The notes beneath the pieces were generated by a model that saw only the letters and a list, made by a program, of their open reading frames with translations, had not been told where the DNA came from and searched no databases. Positions 1-9,826 of a stretch of DNA of 64,000 nt are shown here, in pieces. The number at the start of each line of letters is the position of its first letter. Within the stretch, counting starts at the first letter, position 1. Source of the stretch: Aeromicrobium ginsengisoli (lineage in GTDB: Bacteria > Actinomycetota > Actinomycetes > Propionibacteriales > Nocardioidaceae); NCBI RefSeq assembly GCF_004134905.2, contig NZ_SDPQ02000002.1:248001-312000 (forward strand). The letters run 5' to 3'. The translations under genes were made by a program, and so were the position numbers.

Positions 1-291
1 ACGACTCCCCACACGGAGTTCGAGGGCCAGGTCTACATCCTGTCCAAGGAAGAGGGTGGCCGTCACACGCCGTTCTTCAACAACTACCGTCCGCAGTTCT
101 ACTTCCGCACCACGGACGTCACCGGCGTCGTCACGCTGCCCGAGGGCACCGAGATGGTCATGCCCGGCGACAACACCGAGATGAGCGTTCAGCTGATCCA
201 GCCGATCGCGATGGAGGAAGGCCTCCGCTTCGCCATCCGCGAGGGTGGTCGCACGGTGGGCGCCGGACGCGTCACGAAGATCAACAAGTGA
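1..291 (+). CDS. tuf: Elongation factor Tu, C-terminal part (5' end outside window)
   Basis: The open frame from base 1 to TGA at 289-291 encodes the last 96 residues of EF-Tu, the GTPase that delivers aminoacyl-tRNA to the ribosome. The visible part is the end of domain 2/domain 3, with the typical [13 protein letters not shown] segment, the MVMPGDN loop and the conserved end [13 protein letters not shown]. The G domain lies upstream of the window. A very strong hairpin follows 20 nt after the stop, so tuf closes the str operon here and the S10 operon has its own promoter. Confidence 0.97.
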   Translation, partial: TTPHTEFEGQVYILSKEEGGRHTPFFNNYRPQFYFRTTDVTGVVTLPEGTEMVMPGDNTEMSVQLIQPIAMEEGLRFAIREGGRTVGAGRVTKINK

Positions 292-310
292 GCTAGCCAC
301 ACCAGCTCAT

Positions 311-348
311 CGAGAGCCCCGTCCTGCTTCGGCAGGGCGGGGCTCTCG
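311..348 (+). terminator. tuf terminator hairpin with UUCG loop
   Basis: A 17-bp stem (arms 311-327 and 332-348, one G-U pair) is capped by a TTCG tetraloop at 328-331 and lies 20 nt after the tuf stop. There is no clear T tract, as is common for actinobacterial terminators. The position and stability make transcription termination of the str operon the likely role. Confidence 0.85.
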
Positions 349-431
349 GCATACCGGACGGCCTTGCTGGGAGTGGTTCCCGGTCGCGTCCTTTTGGCGG
401 ACAGCGGCTCGTTGTTTTCGCAACACCGCCC

Positions 432-437
432 TATCCT
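432..437 (+). promoter_or_regulatory. -10 element of a leaderless promoter (CDF transporter)
   Basis: TATCCT sits exactly 6 nt before the ATG at 444. No Shine-Dalgarno sequence precedes the start codon, so transcription probably begins at or next to the A of ATG. No convincing -35 is visible. Confidence 0.55.
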
Positions 438-443
438 TAATGC

Positions 444-1358
444 ATGGGACACGACCACGCGCACGGTGCCGGCGCGGCGCACCGCGGCCGGCTGGCGCTG
501 GTCCTTGCGCTGTCGGTCGGCGTCCTGGTCGTCGAGGCCGTGGTCGCCTGGCTCACCGGCAGTCTCGCGCTGCTGGCCGACGCCGGGCACATGCTGGGCG
601 ACTCCTTCGGCATCGTGATGGCGCTCGCGGCGATCACGGTCGCGCAACGCGGCGGGGGTCCGGGTTCGCGGCGCACGTTCGGCTACTCCCGCACCGAGGT
701 GCTCGCCGCCGGCGCCAACGGTCTCATCCTGCTCGGGCTGGCCGCCTGGGTCACCTACAGCGCGATTCGCCGCTTCGGGGACTCGCCGGAGCTCGAGGGC
801 GGGCTGATCCTGGTGGCCGGCGGCATCGGCCTGGTGGTCAACCTCATCGGCCTGCTGCTGCTCCGACACGGCGCGCAGGAGAGCATCAACGTCCGCGGTG
901 CCTATCTCGAGGTGCTGGGCGATGCCCTGGGGTCGGTCGCGGTCCTGGTCTCGGCCACGGTCATCTTGTTGACCGACTGGTATCCCGCCGACGCCATCGC
1001 CTCACTCGTGATCGCAGCGATGATCGTGCCACGCGCGATCTCGCTGCTCAGGGAGGTGGCCGAGGTGCTGCTGGAGTCGACGCCTCGCGATGTCGACCTG
1101 GGCGAGCTGCGCCAGCACATCCTGGCGATGGACGGGGTCAAGGACGTCCACGACCTGCACGTATGGACCATCACGTCCGGGATGCCGGTCATGAGCGCGC
1201 ACGTCGTGGTGGAGGACTCGGTCACCGAGATGAACGACGCGCACGGCGTCCTCGACCGGCTGCGCGGCTGTCTGGCCGAGCACTTCGACGTCGAGCACTC
1301 GACATTCCAGATCGAGCCCGCAGGCCACGTGGACTCCGAGAGCCACGTGCATCACTAG
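444..1358 (+). CDS. Cation diffusion facilitator (CDF) metal efflux transporter
   Basis: 304 residues, an inner-membrane proton-coupled exporter of Zn2+/Cd2+/Co2+-type ions of the CzcD/ZitB group. The N-terminus is His-rich (HDHAH, a likely metal-binding tail). About six membrane segments follow, with the metal site HMLGD in TM2 (LADAGHMLGDSFG) and EVLGD in TM5, where other family members have HxxxD. After about residue 205 comes a cytoplasmic ferredoxin-like domain (HDLHVWTITSG), and the C-terminus is again His-containing (ESHVHH). The gene is single and lies between tuf and the S10 operon, with no linked regulator. Metal specificity cannot be read from the sequence, although the Glu in TM5 could bear on it. 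Confidence 0.93.
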   Translation: MGHDHAHGAGAAHRGRLALVLALSVGVLVVEAVVAWLTGSLALLADAGHMLGDSFGIVMALAAITVAQRGGGPGSRRTFGYSRTEVLAAGANGLILLGLAAWVTYSAIRRFGDSPELEGGLILVAGGIGLVVNLIGLLLLRHGAQESINVRGAYLEVLGDALGSVAVLVSATVILLTDWYPADAIASLVIAAMIVPRAISLLREVAEVLLESTPRDVDLGELRQHILAMDGVKDVHDLHVWTITSGMPVMSAHVVVEDSVTEMNDAHGVLDRLRGCLAEHFDVEHSTFQIEPAGHVDSESHVHH

Positions 1359-1386
1359 CGCCCGGCTAGCACCTCGCGGCCTCGAT

Positions 1387-1416
1387 TTGTATTAACCACG
1401 ACGGGTCTGTCAGAAT
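1387..1416 (+). promoter_or_regulatory. Promoter of the S10 (rpsJ) operon
   Basis: TTGTAT (1387-1392), an 18-bp spacer and CAGAAT (1411-1416) form a good housekeeping-sigma promoter about 258 nt before the rpsJ start. The same layout with an 18-bp spacer precedes infA, rplM and groES in this window, which supports the call. Confidence 0.7.
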
Positions 1417-1431
1417 AGTTCGGTTGCTCCG

Positions 1432-1623
1432 GCTCGATCGCTGGGGCGCCGAACGTCCGGCCTCTCACGCCGATCATGACGCCGGTGCCGAACCTGAGAT
1501 CGAGCTTGTCCCGCTGAAAGCGGGTCCAACCACCTAACTCGACAAGTGTGTGACGTATGCGCCCATGTGGCCGCGACACGCCCGACCTCGGGGGTCGGCG
1601 GGAGGGAGGAGCCTTTCTCCCTC
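1432..1623 (+). promoter_or_regulatory. Structured 5' leader of the S10 operon
   Basis: The roughly 250-nt non-coding stretch between the promoter and rpsJ contains several perfect stems. GCTCGAT (1432-1438) pairs with ATCGAGC (1499-1505). CTTGTC (1505-1510) pairs with GACAAG (1541-1546), enclosing the hairpin CCCGCT-GAA-AGCGGG (1510-1524); its first C overlaps the outer stem. CCGACC/GGTCGG (1582-1598) and GAGGGAG/CTCCCTC (1602-1623) follow. No ORF of note fills it. In E. coli the S10 leader is the target of L4 autoregulation. Whether this leader binds L4 or another ligand is unknown, and no known Rfam family is recognised by eye. Confidence 0.55.
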
Positions 1624-1673
1624 GATCCGGGGCGAGACTGCGAAGCGAACGAACGTAAAGGACAAGCGAGAGC

Positions 1674-1982
1674 ATGGCGGGACAAAAAATCCGTATCCGG
1701 CTCAAGGCCTACGACCACGAGGTCATTGACTCGTCGGCGCGCAAGATCGTCGACACGGTGACGCGCACGGGCGCCAAGGTCGCAGGACCGGTGCCGTTGC
1801 CCACCGAGAAGAACGTGTTCTGCGTGATCCGTTCGCCGCACAAGTACAAGGACAGCCGCGAGCACTTCGAGATGCGCACGCACAAGCGCCTCATCGACAT
1901 CATTGACCCGACGCCGAAGACAGTCGACTCGCTCATGCGCCTCGACCTGCCTGCCGGCGTCGACATCGAGATCAAGCTCTGA
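1674..1982 (+). CDS. rpsJ: 30S ribosomal protein S10
   Basis: 102 residues, the usual length. It belongs to the 30S head and also acts as NusE in transcription antitermination. The start [19 protein letters not shown] and the end [11 protein letters not shown] are diagnostic. An AAAGGA ribosome-binding site at 1657-1662 supports the ATG at 1674. First gene of the S10 operon; rplC follows after 14 nt. Confidence 0.98.
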   Translation: MAGQKIRIRLKAYDHEVIDSSARKIVDTVTRTGAKVAGPVPLPTEKNVFCVIRSPHKYKDSREHFEMRTHKRLIDIIDPTPKTVDSLMRLDLPAGVDIEIKL

Positions 1983-1996
1983 GGGGGACAGCGACC

Positions 1997-2653
1997 ATGA
2001 GCTCCAGCAGCACTGCAACCACGCGCGGCCTCCTCGGCCGCAAGCTCGGCATGACCCAGGTCTGGGATGCCGACAACAAGATCGTTCCCGTCACCGTGAT
2101 CGCTGCCGACACCAACGTCGTCACGCAGATCCGTACGCGTGAGACCGACGGCTACTCCGCGGTCCAGCTCGGCTTCGGCGAGATCGACGGCCGCAAGGTC
2201 AACAAGCCCGTCGCCGGGCACCTCGCCAAGGCCGGTGTGACGCCTCGCCGCCACATCGTCGAGATCCGCACCGAGGCCATCTCGGACTACACGCTGGGCC
2301 AGGAGGTCTCCCCGGAGATCTTCGCCGCTGGTGACGTCGTCGACGTGACCGCGACCAGCAAGGGCAAGGGCTTCGCGGGTGTCATGAAGCGCCACGGCTT
2401 CCACGGTGTCGGCGCCTCGCACGGTGCGCACCGCAACCACCGCAAGCCCGGCTCGATCGGTGGCTGCGCCACCCCGGGTCGTGTCTTCAAGGGCCTCCGC
2501 ATGGCTGGCCACATGGGCGCCGAGCAGGTCACGACGCAGAACCTCAAGGTTCACGCCGTCGACACCGACAAGGGCGTCATCCTCATCAAGGGCGCCGTAC
2601 CCGGCCCCAAGGGTGCACTCGTCGTCATCCGCTCCGCCGTGAAGGGAGCCTGA
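1997..2653 (+). CDS. rplC: 50S ribosomal protein L3
   Basis: 218 residues. It binds near the 3' end of 23S rRNA and helps start 50S assembly. The N-terminus [15 protein letters not shown] and the central [13 protein letters not shown] / [17 protein letters not shown] region are typical of bacterial L3. GAGGGGGA lies just upstream of the ATG. Second gene of the S10 operon, 2 nt before rplD. Confidence 0.98.
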   Translation: MSSSSTATTRGLLGRKLGMTQVWDADNKIVPVTVIAADTNVVTQIRTRETDGYSAVQLGFGEIDGRKVNKPVAGHLAKAGVTPRRHIVEIRTEAISDYTLGQEVSPEIFAAGDVVDVTATSKGKGFAGVMKRHGFHGVGASHGAHRNHRKPGSIGGCATPGRVFKGLRMAGHMGAEQVTTQNLKVHAVDTDKGVILIKGAVPGPKGALVVIRSAVKGA

Positions 2654-2655
2654 TC

Positions 2656-3618
2656 ATGGCAAAGACCATCGATGCTCAGCTGCCTGTCGACATCTTCGAC
2701 GTGCAGGTCAACATCCCGCTGATCCACCAGGTCGTCGTGGCGCAGCTCGCCGCGGCTCGCCAGGGCACGCACAGCACCAAGACGCGTGGCGAGGTGTCCG
2801 GCGGTGGCAAGAAGCCGTACCGCCAGAAGGGCACCGGCCGCGCTCGTCAGGGCTCGATCCGCGCACCCCAGTACAACGGTGGTGGCATCGTGCACGGCCC
2901 GACGCCGCGCTCGTACGACCAGCGCACGCCCAAGAAGATGAAGGCCGCCGCCCTGCGCGGGGCCCTCTCGGACCGGGCTCGTTCGGGTCGCCTGCACGTG
3001 GTCGACAGCATCGTCGCCGGCGACAAGCCGTCGACCAAGCTGGCACTGGCCGCGCTGCGCGAGCTCACGCCGCGTCCCCGCGTGCTGATCGTCGTGGACC
3101 GTGACGACACGATCACGTCGCTCAGCCTGCGCAACGCCGGCGAGACCGTCATCCTGACGTTCGACCAGGTCAACACCTACGACGTGCTGCTCAGTGACGA
3201 CATCGTCTTCACCCAGTCCGCGTTCGACGCCTTCGTGGCGGCGCGCTCGGCCGAGGGCGTCAAGACGATCGCCCTGAGCGCGGCGGCGACCGAGGTCGAC
3301 GCCCGCGACGCCAAGCCTGCGGCCAAGAAGGCGCCCGCCAAGAAGGCGCCGGCCAAGAAGGCTGCGGCCACCGAGGCAGTCGCCGACGAGGACAAGCCGG
3401 CCAAGAAGGCGCCCGCCAAGAAGGCGCCTGCGAAGGCAGCCGACGAGGCACCCGCCAAGAAGGCCAGCACCGCCAAGAAGGCGCCGGCCAAGAAGGCTGC
3501 TGCCGACGAGGACAAGCCGGCCAAGAAGGCTGCTGCCAAGAAGGCCCCCGCGGCCAAGAAGGCGCCCGCCAAGAAGACCGCTGCCAAGAAGGCCGCACCC
3601 GGAGGCGATGACAAGTGA
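2656..3618 (+). CDS. rplD: 50S ribosomal protein L4 with a long Lys/Ala/Pro-rich C-terminal tail
   Basis: 320 residues, whereas bacterial L4 is normally about 205-220. Residues 1 to about 208 are a normal L4, including the exit-tunnel loop [19 protein letters not shown]. From about residue 220 to the end the chain consists of [12 protein letters not shown] repeats broken by acidic ADEDKP/DEAP spacers, much like the tails of mycobacterial HupB or histone H1-like proteins. The tail is open to the stop and in frame, so it is part of the gene. Its role is unknown; extra rRNA contact is a guess. It overlaps the rplW GTG by 4 nt. Confidence 0.97.
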   Translation: MAKTIDAQLPVDIFDVQVNIPLIHQVVVAQLAAARQGTHSTKTRGEVSGGGKKPYRQKGTGRARQGSIRAPQYNGGGIVHGPTPRSYDQRTPKKMKAAALRGALSDRARSGRLHVVDSIVAGDKPSTKLALAALRELTPRPRVLIVVDRDDTITSLSLRNAGETVILTFDQVNTYDVLLSDDIVFTQSAFDAFVAARSAEGVKTIALSAAATEVDARDAKPAAKKAPAKKAPAKKAAATEAVADEDKPAKKAPAKKAPAKAADEAPAKKASTAKKAPAKKAAADEDKPAKKAAAKKAPAAKKAPAKKTAAKKAAPGGDDK

Positions 3619-3920
3619 GCACGATCCACAAGGACCACCGCGACATCCTGATCGCGCCGGTCGTCAGCGAGAAGAGCTACGGCCTGCTCGATGACAACAA
3701 GTACACCTTCGTGGTGCACCCGGACGCCAACAAGACGGAGATCAAGATCGCCGTCGAGAAGATCTTCGGCGTCAAGGTCACCGCGGTCAACACGCTCAAC
3801 CGCAAGGGCAAGACCCGTCGCACGCGTTCGGGACTCGGCAAGCGCAAGGACACCAAGCGAGCCATCGTGAGTGTCGCCGCAGGCCAGAGCATCGACATCT
3901 TCTCGAGCCCGAGCAACTGA
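3615..3920 (+). CDS. rplW: 50S ribosomal protein L23
   Basis: 101 residues. L23 lies at the polypeptide exit and docks trigger factor and SRP. The motifs [29 protein letters not shown] and [12 protein letters not shown] are diagnostic. It starts at GTG 3615, which overlaps the rplD stop in a GTGA junction, suggesting translational coupling. Confidence 0.97.
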   Translation: MSTIHKDHRDILIAPVVSEKSYGLLDDNKYTFVVHPDANKTEIKIAVEKIFGVKVTAVNTLNRKGKTRRTRSGLGKRKDTKRAIVSVAAGQSIDIFSSPSN

Positions 3921-3933
3921 GGACTGAGGACTT

Positions 3934-4761
3934 ATGGCTATTCGCAAATACAAGCCGACAACTCCGGGCCGTCGTGGCTCGAGCGTTGCCGACTTCGCCG
4001 AGATCACCCGCACGACGCCTGAGAAGTCGCTGACGGAGCCGCTGCCCAAGAAGGGCGGCCGCAACAACCAGGGACGCATCACCACGCGTCACCAGGGTGG
4101 CGGTCACAAGCGCGCTTACCGCATCATCGACTTCCGTCGCTACGACAAGGACGGCGTGCCGGCCAAGGTCGCTCACATCGAGTACGACCCCAACCGCACC
4201 GCGCGCATCGCGCTCCTGCACTATGCCGATGGCGAGAAGCGCTACATCATCGCGCCCGAGGGTCTCAAGCAGGGCATGACGGTCGAGTCCGGCGTCGGTT
4301 CCGACATCAAGGTCGGCAACAACCTGCCCCTGCGCAACATCCCCGTGGGCACGCTGATCAACGGCATCGAGCTGCGGCCGGGCGGTGGCGCCAAGATGGG
4401 CCGCTCCGCCGGCACCAAGGTGCAGCTCGTCGCCAAGGAGGGCAACAAGGCGCAGCTGCGTCTGCCCTCCGGCGAGATGCGTTACGTCGACGTCCGCTGC
4501 CGCGCCACGATCGGCGAGGTCGGCAACGCCGAGCAGTCCAACATCAACTGGGGCAAGGCCGGACGCAACCGCTGGAAGGGCAAGCGCCCGACCGTCCGCG
4601 GTGTCGCCATGAACCCGGTCGACCACCCGCACGGTGGTGGTGAGGGCAAGACGTCCGGTGGACGTCACCCCGTCTCCCCGTGGGGCAAGCCGGAAGGCCG
4701 TACGCGCAAGCGCAAGGCCAGCGACTCCCAGATCGTCCGCCGCCGCAAGTCCGGCCGCTGA
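3934..4761 (+). CDS. rplB: 50S ribosomal protein L2
   Basis: 275 residues, full length. L2 is needed for subunit association and peptidyl-transferase function. The C-terminal signature [28 protein letters not shown] contains the conserved functional His. Translation begins at ATG 3934, 13 nt after rplW. Part of the S10 operon, followed by rpsS. Confidence 0.98.
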   Translation: MAIRKYKPTTPGRRGSSVADFAEITRTTPEKSLTEPLPKKGGRNNQGRITTRHQGGGHKRAYRIIDFRRYDKDGVPAKVAHIEYDPNRTARIALLHYADGEKRYIIAPEGLKQGMTVESGVGSDIKVGNNLPLRNIPVGTLINGIELRPGGGAKMGRSAGTKVQLVAKEGNKAQLRLPSGEMRYVDVRCRATIGEVGNAEQSNINWGKAGRNRWKGKRPTVRGVAMNPVDHPHGGGEGKTSGGRHPVSPWGKPEGRTRKRKASDSQIVRRRKSGR

Positions 4762-4778
4762 GAAGGATTGGTTAACAG

Positions 4779-5060
4779 ATGCCACGCAGTTTGAAGAAGG
4801 GCCCGTTCGTTGACGGGCACCTCGAGAAGAAGGTCGACGCGCAGAACGCCGCCGACACTCACACCGTGATCAAGACCTGGTCGCGTCGCTCGATGATCCT
4901 GCCGTCCTTCATCGGACACACGATCGCCGTGCACGACGGCCGCAAGCACGTGCCCGTGTTCATCACGGACTCGATGGTGGGTCACAAGCTGGGCGAGTTC
5001 GCCCCGACCCGCACGTTCCGCGGTCACGAGAAGGACGACCGGAAGGCGAAGAGGCGATGA
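4779..5060 (+). CDS. rpsS: 30S ribosomal protein S19
   Basis: 93 residues. It is a 30S head protein that forms a complex with S13 near the A and P sites. The N-terminus [19 protein letters not shown] and the motif [29 protein letters not shown] are standard. Its last codons overlap the rplV start in an ATGA junction. Confidence 0.98.
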   Translation: MPRSLKKGPFVDGHLEKKVDAQNAADTHTVIKTWSRRSMILPSFIGHTIAVHDGRKHVPVFITDSMVGHKLGEFAPTRTFRGHEKDDRKAKRR

Positions 5061-5515
5061 GTGCAGCTACCCGTGAGAGCATCAGTGCTCGACGTGAGCG
5101 TCTGCTGGGCGACGAGCCCGGTGCGTTCGCCGTCGCGCGCTTCGTGCGCGTCACCGCGCAGAAGTCGCGCCGCATCGCGGACCTGATCCGCGGCGACTCG
5201 GTCGACAACGCGCTGGCCACCCTGCAGTTCGCGCCGCAGGCCGTCGCCGAGAACTTCTACAAGCTCGTCGACAGCGCCGCGGCCAACGCCGAGACGACTG
5301 AAGGCCTCAACCGTTCGGACCTGGTCATCACCGTGGTCCAGGTCGACGAGGGCCCGACGATGAAGCGTTGGCGCCCGCGCGCCAAGGGTGCGGCCAACCG
5401 CATCCTCAAGCGCAGCAGCCACCTGACCGTGGTCGTGCAGCCCCGCGAGGTCGTTCAGGCCAAGCTGGACGCGGCCAACATCAAGAACTCCAAGAAGAAG
5501 GGCGGGAACCGATAG
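5057..5515 (+). CDS. rplV: 50S ribosomal protein L22
   Basis: 152 residues. L22 lines the exit tunnel and its beta hairpin interacts with nascent chains. The core begins near [22 protein letters not shown], and the conserved [21 protein letters not shown] hairpin is present. A short N-terminal addition (about 30 residues before the core) is common in actinobacteria. The start overlaps rpsS, and the TAG stop shares one base with the rpsC GTG. Confidence 0.97.
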   Translation: MSAATRESISARRERLLGDEPGAFAVARFVRVTAQKSRRIADLIRGDSVDNALATLQFAPQAVAENFYKLVDSAAANAETTEGLNRSDLVITVVQVDEGPTMKRWRPRAKGAANRILKRSSHLTVVVQPREVVQAKLDAANIKNSKKKGGNR

Positions 5516-6363
5516 TGGGACAGAAAATCAACCCGCACGGGTTCCGACTGGGCATCTCGACGGATCACAAGAGCCGTTGGTACGCCGACAAGCTCTACAA
5601 GAGCTACGTCGGCGAGGACGTCAAGATCCGCAAGATGCTCACCAAGGGCATGGACCGCGCCGGCATCAGCCGTGTCGAGATCGAGCGCACGCGTGACCGC
5701 GTACGTGTCGACATCCACACCGCCCGTCCCGGCATCGTCATCGGCCGCCGTGGCGCCGAGGCCGACCGCATCCGCGGCGACCTCGAGAAGCTCACCGGCA
5801 AGCAGGTGCAGCTGAACATCCTCGAGGTCAAGAACCCCGAGATGGATGCGCAGCTCGTCGCCCAGGGCGTTGCCGAGCAGCTGTCGGGTCGCGTGCAGTT
5901 CCGTCGCGCGATGCGCAAGGCCATGCAGACGACGATGCGCAGTGGCGCCAAGGGCATCCGCATCCAGTGCTCGGGTCGTCTCGGCGGCGCCGAGATGTCC
6001 CGCTCGGAGTTCTACCGCGAGGGCCGCGTGCCCCTGCACACGCTCCGCGCTGACGTCGACTACGGCTTCTACGAGGCCAAGACGACCTTCGGCCGCATCG
6101 GCGTGAAGGTCTGGATCTACAAGGGCGAGGTCGCGGGCACCCGCGCCGAGCGCGAGGCCGAAGCGGCCAAGCGTGCGGCCGCTCCCGGCAGCAACCGTCG
6201 TCCCGCCCGTGGTGGCGCCGCCGGTGGCGCGCGTCGCCCCGAGCGTCCCGCCCGTGAGGACGCCGCTCCGGCGGCCGACGCCGCTGCTGCGGCTCCGGCC
6301 ACCGAGGCCGCCGCAACCGTTGCCGCGCCCGCCGCTGCAGCACCTGAAGGAGGGGAGAGCTGA
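5515..6363 (+). CDS. rpsC: 30S ribosomal protein S3
   Basis: 282 residues. S3 forms part of the mRNA entry channel helicase. The N-terminus [13 protein letters not shown] requires the GTG at 5515, which overlaps the rplV stop as TAGTG. The KH domain ([15 protein letters not shown]) and the conserved [13 protein letters not shown] segment follow. After about residue 212 there is an Arg/Ala/Pro-rich disordered tail, typical of actinobacterial S3. Confidence 0.97.
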   Translation: MGQKINPHGFRLGISTDHKSRWYADKLYKSYVGEDVKIRKMLTKGMDRAGISRVEIERTRDRVRVDIHTARPGIVIGRRGAEADRIRGDLEKLTGKQVQLNILEVKNPEMDAQLVAQGVAEQLSGRVQFRRAMRKAMQTTMRSGAKGIRIQCSGRLGGAEMSRSEFYREGRVPLHTLRADVDYGFYEAKTTFGRIGVKVWIYKGEVAGTRAEREAEAAKRAAAPGSNRRPARGGAAGGARRPERPAREDAAPAADAAAAAPATEAAATVAAPAAAAPEGGES

Positions 6364-6782
6364 TGTTGATGCCCCGCAGGGTCAAGTACCGCAAGCAGCA
6401 CCACCCCACGCGCCGCGGCGCGGCCAAGGGTGGCACCGAGCTTGCGTTCGGTGACTACGGCATCCAGTGCGTGACCGCCGCCTACGTGACGAACCGTCAG
6501 ATCGAGTCCGCTCGTATCGCCATGACGCGTCACATCAAGCGTGGCGGCAAGGTCTGGATCAACATCTACCCGGACCGTCCGCTCACGAAGAAGCCTGCCG
6601 AGACCCGCATGGGTTCCGGCAAGGGTTCGCCTGAGTGGTGGGTCGCCAACGTCAAGCCCGGACGCGTCATGTTCGAGCTGTCGGGTGTCTCTGAGGAGGT
6701 TGCTCGCGAGGCCATGCGTCGCGCGATCCACAAGCTCCCCATGAAGGCCCGATTCATCACCCGAGAGACAGGTGAGCTGTGA
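6363..6782 (+). CDS. rplP: 50S ribosomal protein L16
   Basis: 139 residues. L16 organises the A-site tRNA-binding region of the 50S subunit. The start [19 protein letters not shown] and the motif [18 protein letters not shown] are diagnostic. Its ATG shares one base with the rpsC TGA (TGATG); a second in-frame ATG two codons later is possible, but the longer form matches the family. Confidence 0.97.
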   Translation: MLMPRRVKYRKQHHPTRRGAAKGGTELAFGDYGIQCVTAAYVTNRQIESARIAMTRHIKRGGKVWINIYPDRPLTKKPAETRMGSGKGSPEWWVANVKPGRVMFELSGVSEEVAREAMRRAIHKLPMKARFITRETGEL

Positions 6783-7006
6783 TGGCGCAGCACACAACCG
6801 CAGCAGAGCTGCGCAGCGTCGCTTCCGACGACCTGGCGGCCAAGCTGTCGGAGGCCAAGGAAGAGCTGTTCAACCTGCGCTTCCAGAACGCCACCGGTCA
6901 GCTCGACAACACCGCCCGGCTTCGGGCAGTGCGCAAGGACATCGCCCGGATCTACACCGTCATGCGTGAGCGCGAGCTCGGCATCGTCGAGGAGGTCCAG
7001 GCATGA
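6782..7006 (+). CDS. rpmC: 50S ribosomal protein L29
   Basis: 74 residues with the typical L29 two-helix pattern and motif [18 protein letters not shown]. It sits beside L23 at the tunnel exit. The ATG at 6782 overlaps the rplP stop by one base; a GTG one codon earlier is less likely. The C-terminal end overlaps rpsQ by 4 nt. Confidence 0.96.
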   Translation: MAQHTTAAELRSVASDDLAAKLSEAKEELFNLRFQNATGQLDNTARLRAVRKDIARIYTVMRERELGIVEEVQA

Positions 7007-7290
7007 CCGACAAGAACCAGAAGGACGAGGCAGTGACCGAACGTACAGCGCGCAAGACCTTCGAGGGGCTCGTTGTCAGCGACAAGATGGACAAGACCGT
7101 CGTGGTCAACGTCGAGGAGCGCGTCAAGCACGCGCGCTACGGCAAGGTCCTGCGTCGCAACATCAAGTTCAAGGCTCACGACGAGGCGAACGACGCCGGC
7201 ATCGGTGACCGTGTCCTGATCATGGAGACACGTCCACTGTCCGCCACCAAGCGTTGGCGCATCGTGGAGATCCTCGAGAAGGCCAAGTAG
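7003..7290 (+). CDS. rpsQ: 30S ribosomal protein S17
   Basis: 95 residues, slightly longer than E. coli S17 because of an N-terminal polar extension of about 12 residues ([12 protein letters not shown]). An OB-fold 16S rRNA-binding protein with the signature [22 protein letters not shown] and the end [12 protein letters not shown]. Overlaps rpmC in an ATGA junction. Confidence 0.97.
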   Translation: MTDKNQKDEAVTERTARKTFEGLVVSDKMDKTVVVNVEERVKHARYGKVLRRNIKFKAHDEANDAGIGDRVLIMETRPLSATKRWRIVEILEKAK

Positions 7291-7300
7291 GAGACGACAG

Positions 7301-7669
7301 ATGATTCAGCAGGAGTCGCGACTCAAGGTCGCCGACAACACCGGTGCCAAGGAGATCCTTTGCATCCGTGTCCTCGGTGGCTCAGGTCGGCGCTACGCGG
7401 GCATCGGCGACACGATCGTCGCCACTGTCAAGGACGCCATCCCCGGCGGAAACGTCAAGAAGGGTGATGTCGTCAAGGCTGTCGTCGTGCGCACCGTCAA
7501 GGAGCGCCGTCGTCCGGATGGCTCGTACATCAAGTTCGACGAGAACGCAGCCGTGATCCTCAAGGCCGATGGCGACCCGCGCGGTACGCGCATCTTCGGT
7601 CCCGTTGGCCGTGAACTTCGCGACAAGAAGTTCATGCGCATCATTTCGCTCGCACCGGAGGTGCTCTGA
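7301..7669 (+). CDS. rplN: 50S ribosomal protein L14
   Basis: 122 residues, exactly the family length. It contacts 16S rRNA at bridges B5/B8 and is the docking site for RsfS. Diagnostic stretches are [19 protein letters not shown] and [23 protein letters not shown]. First gene of the L14-L24-L5 trio; rplX starts 2 nt after its stop. Confidence 0.98.
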   Translation: MIQQESRLKVADNTGAKEILCIRVLGGSGRRYAGIGDTIVATVKDAIPGGNVKKGDVVKAVVVRTVKERRRPDGSYIKFDENAAVILKADGDPRGTRIFGPVGRELRDKKFMRIISLAPEVL

Positions 7670-7670
7670 G

Positions 7671-8033
7671 ATGGCCCGCAAAGGCACCATCAGCATTCGC
7701 AAGGGTGACCAGGTCAAGGTCATCGCTGGCAAGGACAAGGGCGTGACCGGATCGGTGATCGAAGTGATCGCTGACCAGAACCGCGTCATCGTCGAAGGCG
7801 TCAACCGCGTCAAGCGCCACACCAAGCCTTCACAGGCCGGTGGCGCAGGCTCGGGCGGCATCATCACCAGCGAGGCACCGATCCACATCTCCAACGTGAT
7901 GCTGCTCGCCGACAAGACCCCGACGCGTGTCGGCTACCGCCGCGACGACGTCACCAAGAACCGTCCCGACGGTTCCACCTACACCGCGCAGCGCAGCGTG
8001 CGCATCGCGAAGAAGACCGGAAAGGAGATCTGA
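7671..8033 (+). CDS. rplX: 50S ribosomal protein L24
   Basis: 120 residues, with the KOW motif early ([19 protein letters not shown]). L24 is an assembly initiator of the 50S subunit. It begins at ATG 7671 ([12 protein letters not shown]), one base after the rplN stop. Slightly longer than the common 103-105 residues because of a loop rich in Gly (AGGAGSGG). Confidence 0.97.
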   Translation: MARKGTISIRKGDQVKVIAGKDKGVTGSVIEVIADQNRVIVEGVNRVKRHTKPSQAGGAGSGGIITSEAPIHISNVMLLADKTPTRVGYRRDDVTKNRPDGSTYTAQRSVRIAKKTGKEI

Positions 8034-8035
8034 AT

Positions 8036-8593
8036 ATGGCCACCACCACCGCACCGCGGCTCAAGGCGCGCTACCGCGAAGAGATCCTTCCGGCGCTTCG
8101 TGAGCAGTTCGACTACGCCAACGTCATGCAGGTTCCCGGCCTCACCAAGATCGTCGTCAACATGGGCGTCGGCGAGGCTGCCCGCGACGGCAAGCTGATC
8201 GAGGGCGCGCTCCGCGACCTCACCGCCATCACGGGACAGAAGCCGCAGGTCACCAAGGCCCGCAAGTCGATCGCCCAGTTCAAGCTGCGTGAGGGCATGC
8301 CGATCGGCGCGCACGTCACGCTGCGTGGCGACCGCATGTGGGAGTTCCTCGACCGTCTGCTGACGCTCGCGCTGCCCCGCATCCGTGACTTCCGTGGGCT
8401 CTCGCCCAAGCAGTTCGACGGCCGCGGCAACTACACGTTCGGTCTGACCGAGCAGGTCATGTTCCACGAGATCGACCAGGACAAGATCGATCGGTCGCGC
8501 GGCATGGACATCACGATCGTCACCACGGCCACCAACGACGACGAGGGTCGGGCGCTGCTCACGCTGCTCGGCTTCCCGTACAAGGAGAACTGA
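8036..8593 (+). CDS. rplE: 50S ribosomal protein L5
   Basis: 185 residues. L5 binds 5S rRNA and contacts P-site tRNA. Typical segments are [47 protein letters not shown] and [17 protein letters not shown] 8036 follows rplX by 2 nt; rpsN follows after 1 nt. Confidence 0.98.
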   Translation: MATTTAPRLKARYREEILPALREQFDYANVMQVPGLTKIVVNMGVGEAARDGKLIEGALRDLTAITGQKPQVTKARKSIAQFKLREGMPIGAHVTLRGDRMWEFLDRLLTLALPRIRDFRGLSPKQFDGRGNYTFGLTEQVMFHEIDQDKIDRSRGMDITIVTTATNDDEGRALLTLLGFPYKEN

Positions 8594-8594
8594 C

Positions 8595-8780
8595 ATGGCG
8601 AAGACTGGACTGAAGGTCAAGGCCGCCCGCAAGCCCAAGTTCGCGGTACGCGGCTACACCCGTTGCCAGCGCTGTGGCCGACCCCGGTCGGTCTACAAGA
8701 AGTTCGGCCTCTGCCGCATCTGCCTTCGCGAGATGGCACACCGTGGCGAGCTGCCGGGCATCACCAAGAGCTCCTGGTAA
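8595..8780 (+). CDS. rpsZ: 30S ribosomal protein S14 type Z (zinc-binding form)
   Basis: 61 residues with the zinc ribbon C24-x2-C27...C40-x2-C43 (CQRCGRP / CRICLREMA). This is the C+ form of S14, as opposed to the about 100-residue zinc-free paralogue that many actinobacteria keep under Zur control elsewhere. Essential for joining the 30S head. Followed by a 78-nt gap before rpsH. Confidence 0.97.
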   Translation: MAKTGLKVKAARKPKFAVRGYTRCQRCGRPRSVYKKFGLCRICLREMAHRGELPGITKSSW

Positions 8781-8858
8781 TCACCTACCTCTGAAAGCCG
8801 CAGGTCCACTCCTCACCTCGAGGGCCGGAAACCACGGCAGGAATGGAACACACGAACT

Positions 8859-9266
8859 ATGACAATGACCGATCCGATCGCCGACATGCTGACGCGTGTC
8901 CGCAACGGCAATCAGGCGTACCACGACAGCGTGTCGATGCCGTACTCCAAGCTCAAGGCCGGCGTAGCCGAGATCCTGAAGCAGGAGGGCTACATCACCG
9001 CGATCGAGGTCACCGAGCCCAAGGAGGGTGAGGTGAGCAAGACGCTCACGATCACGCTCAAGTACGGGCCGCACCGCGAGCGTTCCATCGCCGGCATCCG
9101 CCGCATCAGCAAGCCGGGTCTGCGCGTCTACGCGAAGTCGACCGGCCTGCCCAAGGTGCTCGGTGGACTCGGCGTGGCGATCATCTCGACGAGCCAGGGT
9201 CTGCTCACGGACCGCCAGGCCAACCAGAAGGGCGTAGGCGGAGAAGTCCTCGCCTACGTCTGGTGA
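8859..9266 (+). CDS. rpsH: 30S ribosomal protein S8
   Basis: 135 residues. S8 binds helix 21 of 16S rRNA early in assembly. The start [18 protein letters not shown] and the end [26 protein letters not shown] are diagnostic. A 78-nt spacer separates it from rpsZ, unusually long inside this tightly packed operon, and could hold a regulatory RNA, although no clear stem was found. Confidence 0.98.
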   Translation: MTMTDPIADMLTRVRNGNQAYHDSVSMPYSKLKAGVAEILKQEGYITAIEVTEPKEGEVSKTLTITLKYGPHRERSIAGIRRISKPGLRVYAKSTGLPKVLGGLGVAIISTSQGLLTDRQANQKGVGGEVLAYVW

Positions 9267-9281
9267 GAGGGGTCTGAACAC

Positions 9282-9824
9282 ATGTCACGCATTGGCAAGA
9301 TTCCCGTCACGATCCCGTCCGGGGTCGAGGTCACGATCGAGGGCCAGGACGTACGCGTCAAGGGCCCTAAGGGCGAGCTGTCGCACACGGTCGCGGAGCC
9401 CATCACGGTCTCCAAGTCCGACGACGGCACGCTCGCGGTCGAGCGTCCCGACGACGAGCGCCGGAGCAAGGCTCTCCACGGCCTCTCGCGCACCCTGATC
9501 GCCAACATGGTCACGGGTGTCACCGAGGGCTACGAGAAGAAGCTCGAGATCGTCGGCGTCGGTTACCGCGTCCAGGCCAAGGGCCCGGCTGCACTCGAGT
9601 TCGCGCTCGGCTTCAGCCACCCCGTCCCGGTCCAGGCTCCCGAGGGCATCACGTTCTCGGTCGAGTCGCCCACCAAGTTCGCCGTGCACGGCATCGACAA
9701 GCAGGCCGTCGGTGAGGTCGCAGCGAACATCCGCAAGATCCGCAAGCCCGAGCCCTACAAGGGCAAGGGCGTCCGCTACGCCGGCGAGCACGTCCGCCGC
9801 AAGGTCGGAAAGGCTGGTAAGTAG
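9282..9824 (+). CDS. rplF: 50S ribosomal protein L6
   Basis: 180 residues, two tandem L6 domains. It lies near the sarcin-ricin loop. Diagnostic segments are [17 protein letters not shown] at the start and the signature [25 protein letters not shown] at the end. Starts at ATG 9282 and is followed by rplR after 2 nt. Confidence 0.98.
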   Translation: MSRIGKIPVTIPSGVEVTIEGQDVRVKGPKGELSHTVAEPITVSKSDDGTLAVERPDDERRSKALHGLSRTLIANMVTGVTEGYEKKLEIVGVGYRVQAKGPAALEFALGFSHPVPVQAPEGITFSVESPTKFAVHGIDKQAVGEVAANIRKIRKPEPYKGKGVRYAGEHVRRKVGKAGK

Positions 9825-9826
9825 TC

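Noticed and set aside
3301..3600. A separate histone-like gene (HupB/H1 type) inside the rplD tail
   Set aside because: The Lys/Ala repeats are in frame with L4 without any start codon or ribosome-binding site of their own.
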